Positions 24,264-29,886 of a stretch of DNA of 29,886 nucleotides are shown piece by piece. A model generated the notes under the pieces. It saw only the letters and a list, made by a program, of their open reading frames with translations, was not told where the DNA came from and did no database searches. The stretch comes from JAVJSU01 sp040219275 (GTDB taxonomy: Bacteria; Chloroflexota; Anaerolineae; Aggregatilineales; Phototrophicaceae). The stretch spans positions 1-29,886 of the forward strand of contig JAVJSU010000044.1 in the NCBI GenBank assembly GCA_040219275.1, in the 5' to 3' direction. The position numbers and the translations under genes are program-made. Position 1 is the first letter of the stretch. The number at the start of each line of letters is the position of its first letter.

Positions 24264-25469
24264 CTAAGCGTCTGCCAGAATCGCAGGCAATAACGCGAAC
24301 CATTCTGTTGCCCGCACCACATCATCCAATATCACCTGATCGCGGGTGGTGTGGGCATTTTGATCGTCACCAGGACCAAACCCAACGCACGGAATCCCCG
24401 CCTTGCCTGCCCAATACACGCCATTCGTCGAGAAATCCCATTTTTGCGGCGCATCCATCGCACCCCACAGCCATTCACCCGTCCTTTGCCCCGCCTGAAT
24501 CAGTGGATGCTCAACATCAGTGACCCATGTCGGGTAAATTTTCTCCAGCGGAAACGTAAACCCGTTATAGCTCGGCACGTCATACACAGGCACGCGAATC
24601 GTGATGTCCTCGCGGTTGCCAATGAGCGCCTGCATCCGCGCCAATTCACCCTCCCATGTTTCGCCATGCGTCAACCGCCGATCCACAAAAATCGTCGCTT
24701 CATGAGGCACAGCATTCACGCTCACCGTTTTCACAGTCATATCCGTCACCGTGATCGTCCCCTTGCCCAAAAACGGATCATCCGCGAAATCCGCCTGCAT
24801 CTTGCTGATTGCGTCAATAATCGGCACGAGCTTATAAATGGCATTGTCGCCTAGATGATTACTCGCGCCGTGTGCGCTCCGCCCCTTCGCCGTGATTTCA
24901 AATTCCACCCGCCCTTTTTGCCCGCGATACACCCGCATATCCGTCGGCTCCCCGATGACGACAAAATCCGGTTTCACGCCCTCAAGCTCACACAAAACTT
25001 GCTGTGCGCTCCCCTCGTTCCACTCTTCCATATTGCCGTAATAATAAGCGGTATAGCCGTCCAGCAAACCGAGTTCTTTGGCAATCGCCAGCCCATAAAT
25101 CATGCCCGGCACACTGCCTTTTTCATCACACGCGCCCCGTGCAAATAACACCCCATCCTCGACCTTACCCTCAAACGGGTCGAAATCTACACTTTCATAA
25201 TCATCCACGCCCACCGTATCAAGATGACCATCATACAGCAATTTTTTCTCGCCATTGCCAATCACGCCGACCACATTCCCCATGCGATCCCACCACACCT
25301 TATCAAAACCGAGCTTCTTCATCTCGGCTTCTGCCCGTTGTCCCGCTTCCAAAATCTGACTGTCAAAACTTGGAATGGCGATCAACTCGCGCAAAAATGT
25401 GAGGATGTCCTCGCGCTGTGCATCAACTCGCGCACGTATTTGGGAGACAATTTCTTTGGGGTCAGTCAT
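24264..25469 (-). CDS. M20-family metallohydrolase, YgeY-like
   Basis: The 401-residue protein has the M20 peptidase layout. Metal and catalytic residues lie in LYDGHLDTVG, GACDEKGS, MEEWNEGS (the Glu-Glu pair) and HTTRDQ near the end, with a dimerisation domain containing GRSAHGAS. The pattern YGNMEEWNEG is typical of the YgeY group, linked in E. coli to anaerobic purine/ureide catabolism and often annotated as a selenium-metabolism hydrolase. It should release an amino group or acyl group from a small amide; the substrate is not certain. ATG at 25469 is favoured because AAGGAG lies eight bases before it, unlike the longer in-frame start at 25490. Confidence 0.88.
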   Translation of the reverse strand: MTDPKEIVSQIRARVDAQREDILTFLRELIAIPSFDSQILEAGQRAEAEMKKLGFDKVWWDRMGNVVGVIGNGEKKLLYDGHLDTVGVDDYESVDFDPFEGKVEDGVLFARGACDEKGSVPGMIYGLAIAKELGLLDGYTAYYYGNMEEWNEGSAQQVLCELEGVKPDFVVIGEPTDMRVYRGQKGRVEFEITAKGRSAHGASNHLGDNAIYKLVPIIDAISKMQADFADDPFLGKGTITVTDMTVKTVSVNAVPHEATIFVDRRLTHGETWEGELARMQALIGNREDITIRVPVYDVPSYNGFTFPLEKIYPTWVTDVEHPLIQAGQRTGEWLWGAMDAPQKWDFSTNGVYWAGKAGIPCVGFGPGDDQNAHTTRDQVILDDVVRATEWFALLPAILADA

Positions 25470-25506
25470 AACTTCAACTCCTTCGTGCACCGGGAAAATC
25501 TTGCAC

Positions 25507-25512
25507 TATAAT
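25507..25512 (+). promoter_or_regulatory. Perfect -10 box TATAAT for the DUF4058 gene
   Basis: A consensus TATAAT lies 38 bases before the ATG at 25550; no good -35 box accompanies it. It overlaps the in-frame ATG at 25511, which argues against that codon as a start. The reverse strand reads TATAGT over nearly the same bases and could serve the divergent M20 hydrolase gene. Confidence 0.4.
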
Positions 25513-25549
25513 GGTTTTAATGAAGAGGCTTATCACATTGGATAGCACG

Positions 25550-26401
25550 ATGAGCAATCAATTCGCAGGCATCAATCCACATTTGAATAGTTATTTACAG
25601 CAACCTGATGGCGGTTGGGAAACGTTCCACGCACGTCACATCAGCGATATTGCAACCACGCTTGATGACATGCTCCCGCCCAATTATTATGCTGTAGAAG
25701 AAAAATCACTACAGATCAACACCATCCTACCACCAAATTTACCCACCGTCCGACCATCACGAACCGTACCGGATGTTTCGGTGTATCAAACCAACAAGAC
25801 ACAAACTACATCTGCAAATTCGCCCATCAGCACACCAACGCTTGTGTTTCCTGTCAGTGAAACCTTCGATGAAGAAGCCGATATGAACGCCGTCATTATT
25901 TATCGTATTGAGGATGGCAATGTACCGGGGAAGCCAGTCACACGTGTAGAAGTGCTTTCTACCGGAAACAAACCATCGGGCGCACATTACCGCAATTACC
26001 TGCTCAAGCGCCAGCAAACCCTAAAAAGTGGCTTATCGCTCATTGAAATTGATTATCTCCACGAAACACGCCCGATTCTAAGCAAAATCCCTAGCTACAT
26101 TGATCGTGAACCGGAGTCCTATCCGTATAGCATCATCGTGAGCAACCCACATCCCACGCTCCATGACGGAGAAACGCAGGTATTCGGCTTTAACGTGGAT
26201 GAAGCCCTACCGACGATCAGCCTGCCGCTTGCGGACGATGAAGCCATTACGGTAGACATCGGTCAAATTTACGAACGCACCTTCAACAGCCGTCGCCTCT
26301 TTCAGATTTTGGCAGATGACAGCAAATTCCCTATCAATTTCGATACTTATTCTGAAGAAGATCAACGCCGTATCCATACGCGGATGAATAAAATCAACTA
26401 A
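25550..26401 (+). CDS. DUF4058-family protein
   Basis: The 283-residue protein matches the DUF4058 pattern: an N-terminal GINPHLNSYLQQPDGGWETFH, a central RVEVLSTGNKPSGAHYRNYLLKR and LIEIDYL, resembling the strand-helix core of Uma2/PD-(D/E)XK-like folds (E in VEVLS, E-I-D in IEIDYL). Such proteins are abundant in filamentous and Chloroflexota genomes, and their function is unknown. Two earlier in-frame ATGs (25511, 25520) exist, but the TATAAT at 25507 would place the transcript start near 25519, so 25550 fits best. It converges on the Nudix gene. Confidence 0.8.
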   Translation: MSNQFAGINPHLNSYLQQPDGGWETFHARHISDIATTLDDMLPPNYYAVEEKSLQINTILPPNLPTVRPSRTVPDVSVYQTNKTQTTSANSPISTPTLVFPVSETFDEEADMNAVIIYRIEDGNVPGKPVTRVEVLSTGNKPSGAHYRNYLLKRQQTLKSGLSLIEIDYLHETRPILSKIPSYIDREPESYPYSIIVSNPHPTLHDGETQVFGFNVDEALPTISLPLADDEAITVDIGQIYERTFNSRRLFQILADDSKFPINFDTYSEEDQRRIHTRMNKIN

Positions 26402-26412
26402 AAACTGTTCTC

Positions 26413-27276
26413 CTAACGCAACATCCATACCCCGCGTCCGGTGCTATCCGGCGTACAGGCATCAATATAGCGCGTATCCAGTTTACTAAATGGGTTTTCC
26501 TTAAAGACGATGCGCGTCGCCTTTGCCCGTGCCTCATCCCCGCCTTGCATATTAGTCACGGACGATGTGTTGCCAACGGTGGTCGAAAATATGAATTCGA
26601 TCAAATTATTCGCCGGGTCTTGATACAACCCCACCCACTCAAACACACCGTCCGGCATATACATCGCGGCGAGTTGATCCCACGGCGCGGACTCCCCATC
26701 GCACGTCACACGCGGCAATTGGTCACCATTATTCAATACGCCCAGATGTTGCGGATCCCACATCAACCCCACCGCATTGACCGTAAATTGCGGATAACGC
26801 GGTTCAGGATTGCCGGAAATCAAATTTTTAACCCAGCGCATCGCAAACGTCCGGCGCAAACGGGCATACTCTTCATCATTCGTTTCCATCACGCGTGAAA
26901 CCGTCTTGCCGATCAACGAATCCCGCAATTGTTGCGCGTGGAACAAATCGTGTGGAATTTCGCTCCATGTAAAGAAGCGATTTTCCAGCGTCTCCGCGCT
27001 TTGTGGCTTCAATTCCCCGCCGACCATCCGCGCCAGAAAGACCATCGTCAGCCGATTCCAGCGTGTGGTGTAATACAACCCCGCCGGACGCAGAAGTTCA
27101 ACCTCCGCGCCGGTCTCTTCAAAAACCTCGCGGATTGCCGCATCCTGAAAACTTTCACCGGAATCAAGCCGTCCACTCGGCAAGTTCCAGACATTCAAAT
27201 CACCACGACGGGCGAGCAAAATCTGTTCTTCGTCGTTCAAAACCACGCAAGCCGCGCCTAATCGTAGAAAACTCAT
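26413..27276 (-). CDS. Nudix hydrolase with a long C-terminal extension
   Basis: Residues 1-130 form a Nudix domain with an exact Nudix box starting at G35 and reading GRLDSGESFQDAAIRE then VFEETGAE, which supplies the metal-binding Glu residues. It should hydrolyse a nucleoside diphosphate linked to another group. The remaining 150 or so residues (from about YPQFTVNAVGLMWDP on) are not part of the Nudix fold. They are beta-rich and of unknown role, possibly substrate-binding. The protein is transcribed divergently from the amphi-Trp-like gene, and its 3' end faces DUF4058 with an 11-bp gap. Confidence 0.88.
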   Translation of the reverse strand: MSFLRLGAACVVLNDEEQILLARRGDLNVWNLPSGRLDSGESFQDAAIREVFEETGAEVELLRPAGLYYTTRWNRLTMVFLARMVGGELKPQSAETLENRFFTWSEIPHDLFHAQQLRDSLIGKTVSRVMETNDEEYARLRRTFAMRWVKNLISGNPEPRYPQFTVNAVGLMWDPQHLGVLNNGDQLPRVTCDGESAPWDQLAAMYMPDGVFEWVGLYQDPANNLIEFIFSTTVGNTSSVTNMQGGDEARAKATRIVFKENPFSKLDTRYIDACTPDSTGRGVWMLR

Positions 27277-27338
27277 ACGTTCACACCATCCTTTAACGTA
27301 GGACTGTATTCAATCTTACCTGTCTGTTTGATACTATA

Positions 27339-27360
27339 GTGTTAATGTACCATTTAACAC
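27339..27360. promoter_or_regulatory. Inverted repeat GTGTTAA-(8)-TTAACAC in the leader of the amphi-Trp-like gene
   Basis: A perfect 7-bp inverted repeat with an 8-base spacer lies between a TACTAT-like -10 box (27332-27337) and the AAAGGA ribosome binding site. It could be a repressor operator covering the transcription start or a small leader hairpin. It sits in the 97-base gap shared with the divergent Nudix gene. Confidence 0.4.
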
Positions 27361-27373
27361 AAAGGACAGGAAC

Positions 27374-27910
27374 ATGGCTGAGGAAACACTCCAAACACCA
27401 TTGCACGTTGCCGAACGGGTTCGCAATATCGCAGAAGCCCTCACGGACGGCATAATCATCATTGACGGTGAGGAATATTACATCCCCGATCACGTATTTT
27501 TCAAACTAGAACTCGAAGAACGCTTTGATGATGGCGAATCCGAATTCGAGATTGAAGTCGAAGTCATCTGGCCCCTGCCCTCCAATGAAAACATCGAAGA
27601 CGACATAGGCAAGATTGATGATACCGAATGGGTGCTCTATTATGAAGCCCAACTCATGACCCGTGAAGCCGCCGCCAAACGGATACTGCAACTTTCCACG
27701 CAAATTTGGGGCGAACACTTCGAACTCGGCGGGCATGAAATTATCCTACCCCCACAACTTAGCATCGAAGTCGAAACCGAAGCGGTGACCGACGATGCCG
27801 ACGAAGACGATGGCGAAGTCCCCACCAAGCTGGAAATCGAAATCGGCTGGACATCATGGCAGTTGATGCGCCCCAGTGCAATTGCCGCGAAAACAGCGGA
27901 ACTTCAGTAA
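27374..27910 (+). CDS. Acidic protein with two amphi-Trp-like domains
   Basis: The 178-residue protein is strongly acidic and built of two similar modules, residues about 8-67 and 87-162. Each has a helix (VAERVRNIAEALTDG; REAAAKRILQLSTQIW), a short hairpin with an ILPP or YIPD turn, and alternating acidic-hydrophobic strands (FKLELEERF...EIEVEVIW; SIEVETEAV...LEIEIGW). This pattern matches the amphi-Trp domain, a small alpha-beta unit of unknown function. AAAGGA precedes the ATG. A bidirectional terminator follows. Family assignment is from pattern only. Confidence 0.75.
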   Translation: MAEETLQTPLHVAERVRNIAEALTDGIIIIDGEEYYIPDHVFFKLELEERFDDGESEFEIEVEVIWPLPSNENIEDDIGKIDDTEWVLYYEAQLMTREAAAKRILQLSTQIWGEHFELGGHEIILPPQLSIEVETEAVTDDADEDDGEVPTKLEIEIGWTSWQLMRPSAIAAKTAELQ

Positions 27911-27924
27911 AGCAACATCTACCA

Positions 27925-27959
27925 ATCAAAGACGATCCAGCAACGGGTCGTCTTTTGAT
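27925..27959. terminator. Bidirectional terminator between convergent genes
   Basis: ATCAAAGACGATCC (27925-27938) pairs with GGGTCGTCTTTTGAT (27945-27959), one bulged base and a 6-base loop, giving a stem of about 14 bp with A-rich and T-rich outer arms. It lies between the stop of the amphi-Trp-like gene (+) and the stop of the deaminase gene (-), and can end transcription from both sides. Confidence 0.75.
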
Positions 27960-27966
27960 TCATGCG

Positions 27967-29334
27967 CTAATCACCATCAATCAACGTTTTAGCATACCCA
28001 TTATGTTGTTCCACCAGAAGAGGCAAATCAACCGTGACCAGGTGCCCCTCTTTAATCACTACGTTTCCGTTAATGACAGACAGATCAACCTTCGCCGTCT
28101 GGCAAAAAATCAGCGCCGCCACCAGATCATGTTGTGCGCCCGCAAATACCGGATTATCTACCCGATACGCCGCGAAATCCGCCGCCATGTTCGGCTTGAG
28201 TGCGCCGATGTCATCCCGTCCGAGTACAGAAGCCCCGCCCAGCGTCGCCAGTTCCAGCGCCTCGCGTGCGCTCATGCGGGACGGATCAGGTGTGCCGCTC
28301 ACCCGCTGGAGCAACATCGCCATCCGCGCTTCATTCAGCAAATCGCCACTATCATTTGATGCCGATCCATCCACGCCCAAGCCGACCTTCACGCCCGCGT
28401 CGCGCATCTGACGGATCGGAGGGATTCCCGAAGCCAACCGCATATTCGACCCCGGACAATGACACACCCCCGTCCCTGTGCGCGCAAACAGCCCGATTTC
28501 ATTGTCGTCCAGTTGAACACAATGCGCGTGCCAAACATCATCCCCCACCCAGCCGATGTCCTCCGCATAATCCCCCGGACGCATCCCGAAATGCTCAAGG
28601 CTATACTCAATATCGCTGATGTTCTCCGCCAGATGGGTGTGCAGACGCACCTTGTAGCTACGGGCAAGCGCGGCGGATTCGCGCATCAAATCCTGCGACA
28701 CGGTGAACGGCGCACACGGCGCGATGCCAATATGCAACATCGAATAGCGGTTCGCATCATGATACATCTCCACCAGATGCCGCATATCTGCCAGAATTGC
28801 ATTTTCGTCCGACTCCACCAGCGCATCCGGTGGCAGACCGCCCTTGCTCTCGCCGAGGCTCATCGCGCCGCGTGTGGGATGAAAGCGCATCCCGATGTCC
28901 TGCGCCGCGCGGATCGTATCTTCCAGTTTCACGTCATTCGGATACAAATACAGATGATCGCTCGACGACGTGACACCGGACAACATCAATTCAGACATCG
29001 CCATTTGCGCCGACGTATAAATCATCGCGCCTGTCAAATTCATCCAGATCGGATACAGCGATTTCAACCAGCCGAAAAGCTCGCTATCCTGCGCGATAAC
29101 CCGCGTCAAACTCTGGAACATATGATGATGCGTGTTAATCAGCCCCGGAATGACGATGTGCTTCGGCAAGTCAAGCACCTCATCCGCACGCGTCATGTCG
29201 TCCGGCAAATCCGCCATCGCACCCACAAACTGGATCACGCCATCACGCACATACAGCGCACCATCTTTGATCTCACGCCGGTCATCATCCATCGTGACCA
29301 GCGTGTGAATATGTTTTGCTAAAAGCGTCGTCAT
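27967..29334 (-). CDS. 8-oxoguanine deaminase-like amidohydrolase (GuaD/SsnA/AtzB relatives)
   Basis: The 455-residue protein is a metal-dependent amidohydrolase. Zinc ligands are in NTHHHMFQSLTR (residues about 67-78), the His of HTHLAEN and WHAHCVQLD, and the Asp of GLGVDGSASNDSGD. The combination HHHMFQSLTR, a following LFGWLKSLYPIW and CAPFTVS is characteristic of 8-oxoguanine deaminases, which convert 8-oxoguanine to urate plus ammonia; related enzymes act on guanine or triazines. A GAGGAGGGGAG sequence before the ATG is an excellent ribosome binding site. It is 79 bp downstream of the small membrane protein gene. The precise purine is inferred from pattern. Confidence 0.88.
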   Translation of the reverse strand: MTTLLAKHIHTLVTMDDDRREIKDGALYVRDGVIQFVGAMADLPDDMTRADEVLDLPKHIVIPGLINTHHHMFQSLTRVIAQDSELFGWLKSLYPIWMNLTGAMIYTSAQMAMSELMLSGVTSSSDHLYLYPNDVKLEDTIRAAQDIGMRFHPTRGAMSLGESKGGLPPDALVESDENAILADMRHLVEMYHDANRYSMLHIGIAPCAPFTVSQDLMRESAALARSYKVRLHTHLAENISDIEYSLEHFGMRPGDYAEDIGWVGDDVWHAHCVQLDDNEIGLFARTGTGVCHCPGSNMRLASGIPPIRQMRDAGVKVGLGVDGSASNDSGDLLNEARMAMLLQRVSGTPDPSRMSAREALELATLGGASVLGRDDIGALKPNMAADFAAYRVDNPVFAGAQHDLVAALIFCQTAKVDLSVINGNVVIKEGHLVTVDLPLLVEQHNGYAKTLIDGD

Positions 29335-29413
29335 TACGCTCCCCTCCTCAAATTAAAGAAGAACAGTGTAACGCAACCCACATACACGAACAACTCTAGT
29401 GGAGCGCAGAGCC

Positions 29414-29635
29414 TCAAAGCGACATCAGCAGACTGAATGCAAAGTAAAGCAATAAACCGACACCGAGCAGTATCATGCCCCCTGCACCAACGCGAATACG
29501 ATAAGCTCGCCATTTTTTGACACCGGTCAGCCCCTGCACAGGAGTTTTGCGTAAAACCCACCATGCTAATACCATAAACGGCGCGACAGTTACGCACCAG
29601 ATTGCCAGATTTATCAGTGCATCCGAACTCGACAT
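29414..29635 (-). CDS. Small membrane protein with two transmembrane segments
   Basis: The 73-residue product has two hydrophobic helices (LAIWCVTVAPFMVLAWWVL and VGAGGMILLGVGLLLYFAFSLL) separated by a short basic loop (KKWRAYRIR), which would face the cytoplasm. GGGGCGG lies a few bases before the ATG. An overlapping 101-residue frame on the same strand (29334-29639) is less protein-like. No family is recognised. It may be cotranscribed with the deaminase downstream. Confidence 0.55.
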   Translation of the reverse strand: MSSSDALINLAIWCVTVAPFMVLAWWVLRKTPVQGLTGVKKWRAYRIRVGAGGMILLGVGLLLYFAFSLLMSL

Positions 29636-29749
29636 TCACCGCCCCATTTATTCAATTTGGGATATTCGTCATCATAACACCCACCAAAATTAACGAAGGA
29701 AAAGTGTAACGCACCCCTCATTGCACGACAAAGTTTTAGCTCTGTACAC

Positions 29750-29886
29750 CAGGGTAATCGCATCAAAATAGGAAAAGAGAGACAATGGGGCGAAAAAGGA
29801 AAGCCTCATGTCAACAGAATTCGGTGCGAGTATAGAACAGTGCTTTGGTGACTTGCCGGATCCGCGTGTGCGGGGTCGTTGCGACC
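29750..29886 (+). mobile_element. Left end of an ISAs1-family insertion sequence (cut by window end)
   Basis: The CAGGGTAATCGCATCAAA sequence at 29750 resembles the CAGGG-type terminal repeat of ISAs1-family elements, and the start of a matching transposase follows 58 bases later. The right end lies beyond the window, so target duplication and intactness cannot be judged. Confidence 0.65.
29808..29886 (+). CDS. ISAs1-family transposase, N-terminal part
   Basis: Only 26 codons are in the window. They read MSTEFGASIEQCFGDLPDPR and continue VRGRCD. The LPDPR followed by basic residues is the conserved opening of ISAs1 (H-repeat-associated) transposases, preceding a DUF4372-type N-terminal domain. 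An AAAAAGGA sequence sits seven bases before the ATG. The frame runs off the window end. Confidence 0.75.
   Translation, partial: MSTEFGASIEQCFGDLPDPRVRGRCD

Noticed and set aside
28459..29322. Long plus-strand open frame (287 codons) opposite the deaminase gene
   Set aside because: The translation is rich in His, Arg and Gln without any motif, and lies entirely antisense to a clear amidohydrolase. It is a codon-bias shadow.
29334..29639. 101-codon minus-strand frame overlapping the small membrane protein gene
   Set aside because: It runs into the deaminase start region, and its composition is less protein-like than the 73-residue two-helix frame. Not fully excluded.
29695..29749. Target-site duplication of the ISAs1 element
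   Set aside because: The right end of the element lies outside the window, so no duplication can be identified.
1..29886. tRNA, rRNA, riboswitch or CRISPR array
   Set aside because: All intergenic gaps are under about 240 bases. I saw no cloverleaf, no regularly spaced repeats and no recognisable riboswitch core in them.

Overview
This window looks like a chromosomal segment of a Chloroflexota bacterium, probably Anaerolineae-like. That is an inference from three things: complete coenzyme F420 tailoring genes, a GT-C membrane glycosyltransferase with the C-terminal beta-rich extension common in that phylum, and secreted PKD/carbohydrate-binding proteins. No rRNA, tRNA or CRISPR array was seen. 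Coding density is high and almost all genes lie on the minus strand in tightly packed operons. No gap between genes exceeds about 240 bases.

Left edge (1-2346): a fragment of a secreted PKD/carbohydrate-binding-type protein. It seems to lack its 5' end and is cut at its 3' end by a complete IS5-family (IS427-like) element, 1456-2264. The element has 16-bp inverted repeats, a TA duplication and an A8 frameshift site between its two transposase ORFs.

F420 operon (12478 down to 2347, minus strand): a good sigma70-like promoter at 12450-12478 precedes npdG (F420:NADPH oxidoreductase), cofE (gamma-glutamyl ligase), a nitroreductase-family gene, a lipoprotein, cofD, cofC, an LLM-class F420-dependent oxidoreductase, a GT-C glycosyltransferase, an XdhC-family protein, a metallophosphoesterase and a HEAT-repeat protein. 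Most junctions are overlapping (ATGA) or have gaps of a few bases. cofE and the nitroreductase gene are in the same reading frame, separated by one TAA codon. They look like an actinobacterial FbiB protein split by a stop codon. FO synthase (CofG/CofH) is not in the window.

Middle (12558-20031, minus strand): a conserved hypothetical, a PLP-dependent fold-type II enzyme coupled to a 76-aa helical protein and a GtrB/DPM-like glycosyltransferase. Upstream of these lie a hypothetical protein, carbamate kinase, a dual-specificity phosphatase fused to an ABM-like domain, and a PQQ-dependent sugar dehydrogenase-like protein.

Right part (20250-29886): an aldo/keto reductase with a histidine phosphatase; an MhqO/MhqD-like ring-cleaving dioxygenase and carboxylesterase pair, divergent from a small VOC protein; a YgeY-like M20 hydrolase divergent from a DUF4058 protein; a Nudix hydrolase divergent from a tandem amphi-Trp-like acidic protein; an 8-oxoguanine deaminase-like amidohydrolase; a small membrane protein; and the start of an ISAs1-family transposase cut by the window end. 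XdhC, carbamate kinase, YgeY and the purine deaminase resemble members of the E. coli xdh-yge-yqe-ssnA purine/urate catabolism cluster, here scattered among other genes.
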